Shown here piece after piece: positions 1 to 8,853 of a DNA stretch of 64,000 nt (position 1 is the first letter of the stretch; every line of letters starts with the position of its first letter). The stretch lies in contig NZ_JXKG01000012.1 of NCBI RefSeq assembly GCF_001885735.1, positions 1 to 64,000 on the forward strand, given 5' to 3'. Origin of the DNA: Enterococcus canintestini. Lineage in GTDB: Bacteria > Bacillota > Bacilli > Lactobacillales > Enterococcaceae. Position numbers and translations under genes: made by a program. Under the pieces are notes generated by a model, which ran no database searches, was not told the DNA's origin, and saw only the letters and a program-made list of their open reading frames with translations.

Positions 1-95
1 CTTTATTAGGATACATGCAGTATGCAAATCAAAGAAAGGCCAATAGTCAAAGAACCGAGATTTCTGATATAAAGACATACTATTTTTACGGCTAG
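1..95 (+). CDS. possible C-terminal fragment of an unknown protein
   Basis: An open frame enters from the left edge in frame 3 and ends at TAG 93-95, giving 30 residues rich in Lys, Tyr and Gln (ending TYYFYG). The start lies outside the window. No family is recognisable. It may belong to the integrative element whose integrase lies at 2093-3271. It could also be a chance open frame. Confidence 0.25.
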   Translation, partial: LLGYMQYANQRKANSQRTEISDIKTYYFYG

Positions 96-852
96 AAGTG
101 TAAAAGAAAAAATAGAGAAGATTACTATATAAATGATAGGATTGAGAAAGGTCATTTGTAAGTAAATTAAAAGAAACTAGTACTAGAATACAATGTGAAT
201 AGAGAAGCTTAAGTAACTAAGGTTTTAGATTTTAATATATCAACCATATCTCCTTTTTTATTACCTTGTAGGCAGTGATCAAATAATAGTCTAGAGAATC
301 TATATAAATTGCATTTTTATTAGTTAATAAAAAATGATCAATCATTATCAAAGATTGAATTATAATCAATAAACTAACTTTAGAAAGTATATTTTAATAT
401 CCCTGTTTTTTTCATAATGATACTCTTAGATTGCTGAAGAGTCGCTCCTTTAAAAAGAGGGATTCTTTTTTTATAAAAAAATCATTTTTATATACAAAAT
501 AAATAAAAAGCAAAATAAATAAAAAGCGCTGTTTGAAATTGTTGCTAATATGAAGGGAGGAAAATAGTTTAAGAAGACACTTTACTCATTAAAACTTTAC
601 GCGAAGGGGAGTGATCTGTAAATGCTTAAATTCTTTTATGAAAAGGATGTAAAGAGTATGCACTTTTCTATTAAAATATTTTAATAGAAAAGAATATTGT
701 TAACAGAAAAAACATGTAATAAATGCACTTTTTTAAGTACTTAAACATAAAGAATATGTTGTTTTATGGGAAAAAAAACTAAATACTCTGTAGACTATAA
801 AAGGAGTAAAGATTAACTATTCTCATCTCTTCAAAATTAAGGAGAGAGAACT
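96..852. other. AT-rich intergenic stretch in the element end
   Basis: About 750 bases with no supportable gene. It contains a weak hairpin with a T-run near 437-472, a short tandem duplication of a 15-base AT-rich unit at about 499-528, and just before the next gene the ribosome-binding sequence ggagagag. Long regulatory gaps before the sigma-like gene are usual in Tn916-family elements, but no specific site can be assigned here. Confidence 0.5.
437..472 (+). terminator. weak hairpin terminator candidate
   Basis: An 11-base arm starting aagagtc pairs imperfectly (about 9 of 11) with gagggattctt, and is followed by a run of seven T. It could end transcription entering from the left. The imperfect stem keeps confidence low. 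Confidence 0.35.
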
Positions 853-1260
853 ATGGTTAAAGAGACAAAGTATAGGAACAATAAAGTTGAAAATCAAATT
901 ATCAGTTATTTTAATAGAGTAATAAAGAATGCTGCAGTAAATTATTATAATCAAAAAATAAATAGAAAGAAAAAAGAATTTCTAACTGATAGTTTTGATA
1001 GAATTATTTCTGAAAATTATACTATAGATTCTGAAATACCAAATACTGTTATTAATGGAATTCCACTTCACATTGAGGATGATTTTGTTTTCAACTTGCT
1101 AATAAACTTAGAGAAAAAAGAATCATTATTCTTAGTTTATTATTATTTTCTAGACTTAAGCATAGAAGAAATTGCGTATTTATTTGAAATGAAGGTATCA
1201 AGTGTCTATGGTTTAAAAAGAAGATTGTTAGAGAAAATTCGTCAAAAATATTCTCTCTAA
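853..1260 (+). CDS. Tn916 Orf7-like sigma-70-type regulator
   Basis: 135 residues. The N-terminal half is basic and Asn/Tyr-rich. The C-terminal third (about 90-130) has a sigma region 4 helix-turn-helix pattern, SIEEIAYLFEMKVSSVYGLK, followed by a basic helix. Size, fold and position upstream of a DUF3173 protein and an integrase match the Orf7 sigma-like factors of Tn916-family elements, which activate excision and transfer genes. The start is an ATG with a ggagagag ribosome-binding site. The next small gene begins 14 bases after its stop, so both are probably cotranscribed. The family assignment rests on pattern and context only. Confidence 0.7.
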   Translation: MVKETKYRNNKVENQIISYFNRVIKNAAVNYYNQKINRKKKEFLTDSFDRIISENYTIDSEIPNTVINGIPLHIEDDFVFNLLINLEKKESLFLVYYYFLDLSIEEIAYLFEMKVSSVYGLKRRLLEKIRQKYSL

Positions 1261-1274
1261 GGAAGTGCTTAGAT

Positions 1275-1469
1275 ATGCTAGAGAATTTAATAAAAGAAGC
1301 ACAAAATGGAGATTCAACGGCTTATTATGAACTCTTTCTTCGTTTTCAACCACTTTTAATAAAAGTATCTACTAATAATGGTTACTTTGATCAGGATTGT
1401 TTTGATGAATGCTTACGTATTTTTTATTTATCTATCAGTAAATTTCGATTTTTGGAAAGAGATTCGTAG
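1275..1469 (+). CDS. Orf8-like short helix-turn-helix protein of Tn916-type elements
   Basis: 64 residues beginning MLENLIKEAQNGDSTAYYEL, a pattern seen at the N-terminus of sigma-like/Orf8 proteins (a leading helix, then a region-2-like segment with FQPLLIKVS). It directly follows the Orf7-like gene, as orf8 follows orf7 in Tn916. Orf8 proteins are usually a little longer (about 75 residues), so this copy may be truncated at the C-terminus. The function is not established. It may form the N-terminal half of a split sigma factor with its upstream neighbour. Confidence 0.55.
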   Translation: MLENLIKEAQNGDSTAYYELFLRFQPLLIKVSTNNGYFDQDCFDECLRIFYLSISKFRFLERDS

Positions 1470-1668
1470 TTATGAATAACTAGCATGTAAAAAGTTGTTA
1501 TTAATAGTGAAGAAAGTTTGCTTATAAAAGTAAGTCAGAAGTAGATTTTCTTTTATGATCTTTGATAATTAAATAGAATCTATTAACTACTTTAATCTAG
1601 TATGAGCTGGATTGAGTCTGCGCCAAAACTCAAATAATTTTGATGAGCGGAAAAATGACGATAAATCA

Positions 1669-1691
1669 AATTAATTTTGTCAAAATTAATT
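1669..1691. repeat. perfect AT-rich palindrome upstream of the DUF3173 gene
   Basis: AATTAATTTTG, one T, then CAAAATTAATT: a perfect 11-base inverted repeat with a single-base spacer. There is no T-tract directly after it, so it is more like a protein-binding site than a terminator. It sits in the 365-base gap before the DUF3173 and integrase genes, where excision control sites are expected. Confidence 0.4.
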
Positions 1692-1834
1692 GCGATGACT
1701 TACTAGAGGATAATGATACTTCCGCAAGGCTGCTCAATGACTGAGGAGAAGTTTTATAACTTATGTGCTTGACGAGCAAGTTAATAGAATTTTCTTATGC
1801 TAAATTACATGAAGAGTTTTTAGGAGGTTATAGT

Positions 1835-2038
1835 ATGGAAAAAGATTTCGATACGATGGTTAATCGGTCAGATCTTATAAATTTGGGATTTAAAGCTAAT
1901 CAGGCTACACAAATGATAAAAGAAGCGAAGAAATTTTTAATAAATATTGAAGGAGTTGAGTTATACAATAATCGACAAATAAATATGGTTCCATCGAGAG
2001 TAATCGAAGAATTATTTCATTTGAAAATAAATAAATGA
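1835..2038 (+). CDS. DUF3173-family protein, excisionase-like
   Basis: 67 residues. The motif SDLINLGFKANQATQMIKEA, followed by a basic Asn-rich loop and VPSRVIEELFHL, is typical of DUF3173, a small DNA-binding family that precedes integrase genes in Tn916-like elements and probably serves as the excision factor. The ATG at 1835 was chosen because taggagg lies directly upstream; an upstream in-frame ATG at 1763 has no such site. The integrase starts 54 bases downstream, so the two are likely cotranscribed. Confidence 0.75.
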   Translation: MEKDFDTMVNRSDLINLGFKANQATQMIKEAKKFLINIEGVELYNNRQINMVPSRVIEELFHLKINK

Positions 2039-2092
2039 GCGTTATACTTATTATAGATGGTAGATGTTCATTATAATGAGAGGTTATTCGTT

Positions 2093-3271
2093 ATGGTGAA
2101 AATACAAAATATTTATCGTGATAATAAGACGAAAAAGTGGTATTTTAAAGTATATTTAGGTACTGATGCTGATGGTAAAAAAATACAAAAGACAAAACGA
2201 GGCTTTTCTAGTCAGAAAGAAGCTAAATTAGCTTATGATAGATACATGGCTACTCAAGGGTTTCATGAATTTTATGGGAATCACCTTAATTTATTAAGTA
2301 AACAAATGACATTTGAAGAGTTTTATAAAGTACGATTTGTTAGGTGGTATGAGAAACAAGTTAAGAGACAAACTTTCGAAAATGCTCAGTTTATTTTCGA
2401 AAAAAAGATGAGATACTTTTACCATATGAGAGTGAGAGACATTACAAGTGTAGATATTGAAGACTGGATGTTTGAATTAAGCCAAACTATTACTCGGAAT
2501 TCTAGATTGCAAGAAAAGCAATCTACTTTGTCAAATAGTTATATTAACCGTATCAGAGGACATTTAAAAATTGTTTTAGATAGAGCACAAAAGGAGGGCC
2601 TGATTGATCAAAATCCTATAGATAATGTTTGTTGTTTGCCAAAAGAAAATGAAAAAATAGACTTTTGGGAGTTTAAAGAATTCCAAAAAGTAATGGAATA
2701 TTTCAATGGTAATAACATGCAAATGAAGCATAGGCGCTTGGTGTATGAACTATTATTTTTTACTGGAATGAGAATTGGAGAATTGTCTGCTCTTCCGTGG
2801 AAATATGTTGATTTGGAAAAGCAACAAATTACAATAGAAAAAACACTAGTATACTCAAAAAAAGATGAATGGTATCTTTCTACACCCAAGACCAAAAATG
2901 CTTATCGCACAATAGGTATTGGTAGTCACTTATCAAAGAAATTATACGAATGGAAAAAGCTACAAAGTTTACTAGGAAACTTCGAATATGTAATTCAATT
3001 AGATGGTACGTTTACTCCCCCATATTCTTTTGCTAGTTGGTTAAAAGAAGCAGCTCTTGCGATGGGAGTTAAACCTATTAAGTTACATTCCTTACGGCAC
3101 TCACATGTTGCTTTTTTAATTGAACAGAATATTCAACCTTTAGTAATACAAGAAAGAATGGGACATTCTAATATTAATATTACTTTAGGAACATACGGAC
3201 ACTTATATGCAAAGGCGGATGATCGCGTAATCCATGCAATAGATAGTTTTGAGTCGGATACTGTTATTTAA
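2093..3271 (+). CDS. int: tyrosine recombinase, Tn916-family integrase
   Basis: 392 residues. The N-terminal arm-binding region (YRDNKTKKWYFKVYLGTDAD) is of the AP2-like integrase type, then a core-binding domain (about 75-185) and the catalytic domain. Catalytic residues are visible: Arg in FFTGMRIGELSALP, the His-x-x-Arg pair in HSLRHSHV, the following His in MGHSNINIT, and the nucleophilic Tyr in LGTYGHLY. It would catalyse integration and excision of the element at the left of the window. ATG 2093 has gagagg upstream; the earlier in-frame start at 2057 does not. Its attachment site should lie between here and 3460, but the matching end is outside the window. Confidence 0.9.
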   Translation: MVKIQNIYRDNKTKKWYFKVYLGTDADGKKIQKTKRGFSSQKEAKLAYDRYMATQGFHEFYGNHLNLLSKQMTFEEFYKVRFVRWYEKQVKRQTFENAQFIFEKKMRYFYHMRVRDITSVDIEDWMFELSQTITRNSRLQEKQSTLSNSYINRIRGHLKIVLDRAQKEGLIDQNPIDNVCCLPKENEKIDFWEFKEFQKVMEYFNGNNMQMKHRRLVYELLFFTGMRIGELSALPWKYVDLEKQQITIEKTLVYSKKDEWYLSTPKTKNAYRTIGIGSHLSKKLYEWKKLQSLLGNFEYVIQLDGTFTPPYSFASWLKEAALAMGVKPIKLHSLRHSHVAFLIEQNIQPLVIQERMGHSNINITLGTYGHLYAKADDRVIHAIDSFESDTVI

Positions 3272-3630
3272 GGTAAAACGTAAAAGAATTTATAGTCTAT
3301 TTTCTCTCATTTTTCTCTCAAAGATGGTAATAATACTATAAAATCAATGAGGAAAGAATGTTCTTTCCAGTTTAAGATGTATCGGAAGTAATAAGTGTTT
3401 ACGTTTAAATTAAGATAATTTTCCCTATTATAAAACTTCTTAAAAAAACTCTCTACACTAAAAAGCTGAACGAAGTCGTTCAGCTTTTTATCAAAAATAG
3501 GCTATCGTTTGAAGTTTCTAGTAGAGATATTGACAATTTTTTAGTTAATCTCAACAATAACTGTTTAAGCTATATTTTGTATGATAAAATAGTGTCGTGA
3601 AATAATAGTTAGTGTCGAGGAGATATTGTA
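3272..3630. other. junction region between integrative element and chromosome
   Basis: 360 bases without a gene. It should contain the attachment core of the upstream integrase, but with only one end in view the core cannot be named. A tandem tttctctcat/tttctctcaa repeat lies at about 3300-3320, a strong terminator at 3460-3492, and an AT-rich promoter-like stretch (TATGATAAAAT near 3580-3592) before the LevR-type gene. Confidence 0.45.
3460..3492. terminator. bidirectional rho-independent terminator
   Basis: A perfect 12-base stem, AAAAAGCTGAAC and GTTCAGCTTTTT, with loop gaagtc. The A- and T-rich ends provide a T-tract on both strands. It isolates the integrase gene from the downstream regulator. 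Confidence 0.8.
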
Positions 3631-6291
3631 ATGGAAATCCTAAAAACACGTATTGCCGATTATGTTACAGACAATTCGAAGATGAAGGAAGATTGGAAAA
3701 AGAATACTGCGCAGAAGATTGCTGAGGAATTAAAAGTTAGCCGTAATATCGTTTCTCAATATTTAAATGAATTTGTAAAAACTGGGGTATTTGGAAAAAT
3801 AAATTCTCGTCCAGTTTTGTTTTTTGCATTTCCTGAAAAACTCTCTAACAGTCACATTTTTAGTTCAATAGAGGACGCTGAAAAATGGTATAAGAATTTT
3901 TTTAGATTTGGATTAGAAAAAATTATAGGTAGTACAGGAAGTTTAAGGAATATAATTGATCAAATGAAAGCCGCAATTTATTATCCGCCTAATGGTCTTC
4001 CAATTCTTTTGCATGGCGAAACAGGTACAGGGAAAAGTTTTTTAGCAAGTTATGTATATAAAGATTTAGTAACAAGGCAAATGATTGACGCGAAAGCTTC
4101 TTTTGTTTCAGTTAATTGTAGTGAATATGCAAATAATCCAGAACTGTTCTTATCTAATTTTTTTGGGCATGTAAAGGGCGCCTATACTGGTGCGGATCAG
4201 GAAAGAAAAGGATTGGCGGAGTTAGCAAATGAGGGCGTGCTATTTTTAGACGAAATTCATGCCTTAAGTAATGAATGCCAAGAAAAACTTTTCCAATTCA
4301 TGGATACTGGTAATTTTCATAGAATGGGCGATAATGAAAATTGGCATACATCCAACTGTTGGATGATTTTTGCAACATCTGAACCCCCGGAAGATCATCT
4401 CTTGCCTACATTGTTACGCAGAATACCTGTAAAATTAGTTCTTCCTTCGCTTAATAGCCGTTCTTCTTATGAAAAGAAACAATTAATTAAGATCTTTTTT
4501 GAAGAAGAGGAGAAACGTTTAGAAAAAAAATTGTTTATTTCACAGCAATTACTAGAGTTTTTACTAAATTATCGTTTTAGTGGAAATGTTGGAAACTTAA
4601 AAAATACGATTCAGTTAACTTGTGCCAATGCTTTTTCGTCCTTGAGTGAAGAGAAAGAGCTCTTGATCCAGATGTATCATTTGCCTCAATGGATTAATTT
4701 TAATGAACTAAAAAAGACTAGAGAAAAAGAATCTTCAGATTTTATTTGTTTATCCGATTTAGAGAGAACAAATGAAATATTTGATATGAATGAACTCATT
4801 GAGTATTTATACAATAAGTGGGAGAAGTGCGAGAATCAAAATCAGCTTTTCTTTGAATATGATAAATTTTTTAGGCAAAAGAATGTAGATCTACAATTTA
4901 ATAAAGAGATTTCTACCCCAACCACTTATCAAGAAGTAAGATTTAGACAATATATAAAAGAAATCGAACAAGATTTCCAAATAACTTTTGATTATTATTA
5001 TTTACAGATGACTATGACTTTTCTAAATTCATGGATTTATCAGACGCAGGTAGTAACACTTAAGAATACTGATGAGTTTACAAATGGTATTAGTAGTAAC
5101 TGCAGCCAAGAGGCACAATTAGTAAAAAGATTTTTACAAAACAGCGATATCTCCTTAACTAATATTCAACAAACAGTTTTGGTTGTTTTGTTCAAATTGA
5201 TGTGTAGTAAAGAATTCCAACAAAAACGGTTAGCATTAATATTAGCACACGGAGACTATACGGCAACCTGCATCGCCAGTACGGCTAATCGAATTATTGG
5301 TAGGTACATTTTTGATGCGATTGATATGCCTTTAATGACTTCAAGCACTGAAATAGCTGATAAAATAAATGCATACTTACATGAACGAACGGGATTTGAA
5401 GAAATTATTTTATTGGTTGATATGGGATCGTTGGAAAAAATATACGTAAATCTTGAGTTAGATCCTCAAAAGAAACTAGGACTCTTAAATAACGTTTCTA
5501 CAAGAATGGCTATGGATGTAGCTAATCAATTGTTATTAGACTTACCACTTAAGCAAATTTTAGAACAAGTAAAGGAAAATCAATCTATCGACTATATTTA
5601 CGAATCTTCAAGCAGGAAGAAAGACATGATTGTTTGTTCTTGTGCTAGTGGACTAGGAACTTCGTTCAAATTAAAAAAAATATTGGAAGATAGTTTTCCA
5701 ACAGCATCGGATCTCGTAATAGAAACTTGTGATTATTATTCACTAGCCAAAGAGAATTATTTAACAGAATTACGCAAAGAGAACAATATTCTGTTTATTG
5801 TAGGTACATTAAATCCGCATTTAGAGGAAGTTGCGTTCTTTTCAATAGAGGATATGATTTTGGGGATTAATATTGGTGAACTTTCCAGCCAGCTAAGTCG
5901 TCATTTTAGTGATGATGAACTAAAACTCCTGAACGATAATATTTTAAAGAATTTTAGCCTTACTAATTTAATGGAGCAATTAACCATTCTAAATCCAACA
6001 AAATTATTAGAACAGGTTTCTGATGCTATCTATATTTTGCAAAATGATTTAGGTGTTTCATTAGATAATAATACCTGCTTTGGTTTATATGTCCATATCA
6101 GTTGTTTGATAGAACGCTTAGTAAAACAAAATACCCTTGAAGATGAAATATATCTGAATGAATCTAGTGGAAATTTTAAAACTTTTCAGAAGTATTTTAA
6201 ACAAGCTTTCAGTGTCGTTGAACATTTTTATAGTGTCGATATTCCTACTCACGAAGTTAAATACGTATATGATTATATAAAAAGAGCTTGA
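3631..6291 (+). CDS. LevR-type sigma54-dependent PTS regulator
   Basis: 886 residues. An N-terminal DNA-binding helix-turn-helix (about 25-65) is followed by a sigma54-activator AAA+ domain: Walker A GETGTGKS at 129-136, the sigma54-contacting loop as GAYTGA at 183-188, and Walker B VLFLDE at 203-208. After it come a PRD-like region, an EIIA(Man)-like domain near AHGDYTA, an EIIB(Gat)-like segment CSCASGLGTS and a C-terminal PRD with conserved His (YVHISCLIERLV). This is the LevR/ManR architecture, activity of which is set by PTS phosphorylation. Immediately downstream lie a -24/-12 promoter and a mannose-family PTS operon, which it almost certainly activates together with RpoN. The start has gaggag upstream. 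Confidence 0.92.
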   Translation: MEILKTRIADYVTDNSKMKEDWKKNTAQKIAEELKVSRNIVSQYLNEFVKTGVFGKINSRPVLFFAFPEKLSNSHIFSSIEDAEKWYKNFFRFGLEKIIGSTGSLRNIIDQMKAAIYYPPNGLPILLHGETGTGKSFLASYVYKDLVTRQMIDAKASFVSVNCSEYANNPELFLSNFFGHVKGAYTGADQERKGLAELANEGVLFLDEIHALSNECQEKLFQFMDTGNFHRMGDNENWHTSNCWMIFATSEPPEDHLLPTLLRRIPVKLVLPSLNSRSSYEKKQLIKIFFEEEEKRLEKKLFISQQLLEFLLNYRFSGNVGNLKNTIQLTCANAFSSLSEEKELLIQMYHLPQWINFNELKKTREKESSDFICLSDLERTNEIFDMNELIEYLYNKWEKCENQNQLFFEYDKFFRQKNVDLQFNKEISTPTTYQEVRFRQYIKEIEQDFQITFDYYYLQMTMTFLNSWIYQTQVVTLKNTDEFTNGISSNCSQEAQLVKRFLQNSDISLTNIQQTVLVVLFKLMCSKEFQQKRLALILAHGDYTATCIASTANRIIGRYIFDAIDMPLMTSSTEIADKINAYLHERTGFEEIILLVDMGSLEKIYVNLELDPQKKLGLLNNVSTRMAMDVANQLLLDLPLKQILEQVKENQSIDYIYESSSRKKDMIVCSCASGLGTSFKLKKILEDSFPTASDLVIETCDYYSLAKENYLTELRKENNILFIVGTLNPHLEEVAFFSIEDMILGINIGELSSQLSRHFSDDELKLLNDNILKNFSLTNLMEQLTILNPTKLLEQVSDAIYILQNDLGVSLDNNTCFGLYVHISCLIERLVKQNTLEDEIYLNESSGNFKTFQKYFKQAFSVVEHFYSVDIPTHEVKYVYDYIKRA

Positions 6292-6308
6292 TGTATCAAG
6301 CTCTTTTT
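6279..6308 (+). terminator. terminator of the LevR-type gene
   Basis: The stem AAAAGAGCTTGA/TCAAGCTCTTTT with loop tgta overlaps the stop codon and ends in a T-run. It separates the regulator from the sigma54 promoter just downstream, so the PTS operon relies on its own promoter. Confidence 0.75.
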
Positions 6309-6311
6309 AAT

Positions 6312-6328
6312 TTGGCACAGAACTTGCT
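6312..6328 (+). promoter_or_regulatory. sigma54 (-24/-12) promoter of the PTS operon
   Basis: TTGGCAC, five bases (agaac), then TTGCT: an exact match to the RpoN consensus spacing TTGGCAC-N5-TTGC. It lies 35 bases upstream of the EIIB start and directly downstream of a gene encoding a sigma54 activator with a GAYTGA loop, which makes it very unlikely to be a chance match. Confidence 0.92.
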
Positions 6329-6362
6329 TGTTAAAGAATGAAAGATAAAGGAGGATAAATTT

Positions 6363-6839
6363 ATGAGTATTGTTATGTCTAGAATTGATAATCGATTATT
6401 GCACGGAATTATTGTTACACAATGGGCCCCAATGTCTAAAGCGAATAGGGTAATGGTGATTGACGACTCAGTAGCAAATGATGACATAAAGAAGTCTAGT
6501 ATGCGTTTGGCACGTCCTGCAGGCATGGCTGTGTCAATCATTACCGAGGAGACAGCGATTACGAATTTTAAAAAAGGAAAATATGATAAGGAAAAAGTGT
6601 TTGTTATTGTCAAAGAACCTGAAACTATTCTTCATTTAGTAGAAAATGGGATTGAACTGGATCGTTTAATTGTCGGTGGAACAGTTGTAAAAGATAACGC
6701 ACTACAATTGTCTTCTCGAGCATATGCCTCAGAGGAAAATGTAGAGACTTATAAAAAATTGTTGGGGACTGGTATGGAAATTGTTACTCAATTTGTTCCC
6801 GCTGACAAAGCACAAGATATTCAATCGAAAATAGGATAG
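6363..6839 (+). CDS. PTS EIIB component, mannose/fructose/sorbose family
   Basis: 158 residues. The N-terminal MSRIDNRLLHGIIVTQWAP contains the His15 phosphorylation site (LLHG) of mannose-family EIIB proteins; VMVIDDSVANDD and LRLARPAGM-like segments follow the family pattern. It is a cytoplasmic phosphocarrier that receives phosphate from EIIA (8458-8853) and passes it to the incoming sugar at IIC/IID. First gene of the sigma54-controlled operon, with an aggagg ribosome-binding site. The substrate cannot be read from this subunit. Confidence 0.92.
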   Translation: MSIVMSRIDNRLLHGIIVTQWAPMSKANRVMVIDDSVANDDIKKSSMRLARPAGMAVSIITEETAITNFKKGKYDKEKVFVIVKEPETILHLVENGIELDRLIVGGTVVKDNALQLSSRAYASEENVETYKKLLGTGMEIVTQFVPADKAQDIQSKIG

Positions 6840-6851
6840 GAGAGAATTGTG

Positions 6852-7640
6852 ATGCATTTTACTATTTTTCAAATTGTTATGCTAACATTTTTAGCATTTA
6901 TCAAGCACGTCGATTACTACGGAATTCCAATGATTTTCGTAAATTACGCTGTGTTTTGGGGATTGTTCACAGGTATTTTAATGGGAGATATCAAGACTGG
7001 GTTAATTGTTGGTGGAACAGTTCAGTTGATGTCATTAGGTGTTGCTGGGTTTGGTGGTTCATCAGTACCAGATTATGGGACATGTGCAATTATTGCTACC
7101 GCGTTCGGTAGTCAATTAGGAGTGGAAGCAGGACTGGCAATTGGATTACCAGTTGGCATGCTGGGCGTTCAATTGGATGTTATTGTCAAAATATTAAATG
7201 GTTTTGTTGTAAGAAAATCTCAAGAATTTGCTAATAAACGAGAGTTTAAGAAAATGAATAGCATTTTATGGCTAGGACCGATCTTCTTTGGTTTATCTGC
7301 GGCTATTCCAGTTTTTATCTCCGTTACTTTAGGTCAGTCAGCTGTAAACTATGTTTTAGAAGTTCTTCCTAGTTGGTTTATGGATGGATTAACACTAGCT
7401 GGAAAAATGTTACCTGCCGTTGGTATTGCGATGCTACTACGATTTATGCCAACGGGGCGATACATTAGTTATTTACTTGTAGGATTTTTCTTAGCAGCCT
7501 TTTTAAAAGTACCTATCATTGGTGCAGCGATTATAGGCTTTGCTTTAGCATTTAATGTGTATCATCGTGCTGAGAAGGATGCACAGCTGACAGCTTCTGC
7601 TAGTGCTTTAGATGGTGGATTTATTGGAGAGGATGAATAA
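6852..7640 (+). CDS. PTS EIIC component, mannose family
   Basis: 262 residues from ATG 6852; a GTG immediately before it is an alternative. Multiple hydrophobic segments with family signatures such as GLFTGILMGDIKTGLIVGGT and a Gly-rich loop (GVAGFGGSSVPDYG). It is the membrane channel subunit forming a complex with IID. The gene lies 12 bases after the EIIB stop, and its own stop is a single base ahead of the IID start, consistent with translational coupling. Confidence 0.92.
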   Translation: MHFTIFQIVMLTFLAFIKHVDYYGIPMIFVNYAVFWGLFTGILMGDIKTGLIVGGTVQLMSLGVAGFGGSSVPDYGTCAIIATAFGSQLGVEAGLAIGLPVGMLGVQLDVIVKILNGFVVRKSQEFANKREFKKMNSILWLGPIFFGLSAAIPVFISVTLGQSAVNYVLEVLPSWFMDGLTLAGKMLPAVGIAMLLRFMPTGRYISYLLVGFFLAAFLKVPIIGAAIIGFALAFNVYHRAEKDAQLTASASALDGGFIGEDE

Positions 7641-7641
7641 A

Positions 7642-8439
7642 ATGAGTGAAAACTATCAAGTAACGAAAAAAGATCTTAGAAAAGCAAACTATCGTTGGTT
7701 GATGTCAGTTTGTACTTTTAATTATCAAACACAACAAGGTGCATCAGTAGCCTACGCGCTATCACCTATTTTAAGAAAACTATATAAAAATGATGACGAA
7801 TATACTGAAGCGTTAAATAATCATTTTCAATATTACAATACACAACCTTGGTTAGCGGCTATCGTTTTAGGTGCGTGTGTAGCAATGGAAGAAAAACAAG
7901 GCCTAGAGGCAAAAGACGCTATTAACGATTTCAAGGTTGGAACAATGGGACCAATTGCTGGAATAGGGGACTCGTTATTAATGACGATGATTCCAACTAT
8001 TATGGGATCAATTGCTGCATATATGGCTTTAGAAAATAATCCAGTTGGTATTTTCTTATGGTTCATTTTGATCATGGTTATTTTCTACTTCCGGATGAGA
8101 GGGTTTGAATTTGGCTACAAACAAGGGATGAAGATTGTTACAGAGTATGGGGAGAAAATCAATTATTTAACCGAGGCAGCTTCAGTTTTAGGTCTAACAG
8201 TTGTAGGCTCATTAATTGCTTCAGTAATTAGTGTTTCTACACCACTTAAGTTCACTTTTGGTGAAGTTAGTATGGAAATTCAACCAATGCTGGATAAAAT
8301 TTTGCCAACATTGATTCCGGTATTAATCACGGCAACGGCTTATTATTTATTAAGTAAGAAAAAAGTCAGTATGACTATTTTAATCTTGTTAGTCATTGTT
8401 TTTGCAATGATTATGGCAGCATTTGGAATACTAGCCTAA
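7642..8439 (+). CDS. PTS EIID component, mannose family
   Basis: 265 residues. The start MSENYQVTKKDLRKANYRWL and the segments NYQTQQGASVAYAL, EYTEALNNHFQYYNTQPW and GTMGPIAGIGDSL are diagnostic of mannose-family EIID. Three or four membrane helices occupy the C-terminal half. ATG 7642 was chosen because ggagagg lies upstream, inside the end of the IIC gene. It pairs with IIC to make the sugar channel. Confidence 0.93.
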   Translation: MSENYQVTKKDLRKANYRWLMSVCTFNYQTQQGASVAYALSPILRKLYKNDDEYTEALNNHFQYYNTQPWLAAIVLGACVAMEEKQGLEAKDAINDFKVGTMGPIAGIGDSLLMTMIPTIMGSIAAYMALENNPVGIFLWFILIMVIFYFRMRGFEFGYKQGMKIVTEYGEKINYLTEAASVLGLTVVGSLIASVISVSTPLKFTFGEVSMEIQPMLDKILPTLIPVLITATAYYLLSKKKVSMTILILLVIVFAMIMAAFGILA

Positions 8440-8457
8440 AAGAAAAGGATTTTAATT

Positions 8458-8853
8458 ATGAGAAAATTGATTATTGCTAGTCATTCGACACTAGCTGAAG
8501 GATTTAAAGAGACACTAGAATTTTTAACAGGTATTCAAAATCGAATTAATAGTTTATGCGCATACGTAGAAGGAACAGAAGAGATCGATAAAACAATTAC
8601 AGAGTTACTATCTACTTCTGATGAAATAATTATTTTAACGGATATGGCCGGTGGAAGTGTAAATCAAAAGTTCTATCAACACATTTCTGATAAAGTACAT
8701 GTTATTGCAGGGGTGAACTTACCTCTTGCAATGTCGATAGCTTTGCAGCTGGATAACGAAAATCTTGATATTCCTTCTATTGTAGAAGAGGCTCAGCAAC
8801 AAATTATTTATATGAATGACCAAAAGAGTGAAGAAAAGGTAGAGGATGAATAG
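8458..8853 (+). CDS. PTS EIIA component, mannose family
   Basis: 131 residues. MRKLIIASHSTLAEGFKETL carries the phosphorylated His9 typical of EIIA(Man), followed by the IIILTDMAGGSVNQ motif of the fold. Cytoplasmic phosphocarrier between HPr and EIIB. In LevR systems this class of PTS protein also sets the activity of the regulator. Its stop overlaps the start of the downstream GH172 gene. Confidence 0.92.
   Translation: MRKLIIASHSTLAEGFKETLEFLTGIQNRINSLCAYVEGTEEIDKTITELLSTSDEIIILTDMAGGSVNQKFYQHISDKVHVIAGVNLPLAMSIALQLDNENLDIPSIVEEAQQQIIYMNDQKSEEKVEDE

Noticed and set aside
499-528. Tandem AT-rich repeats as iterons of a replication origin
   Set aside because: Only two units, no replication gene nearby, and the sequence is low-complexity.
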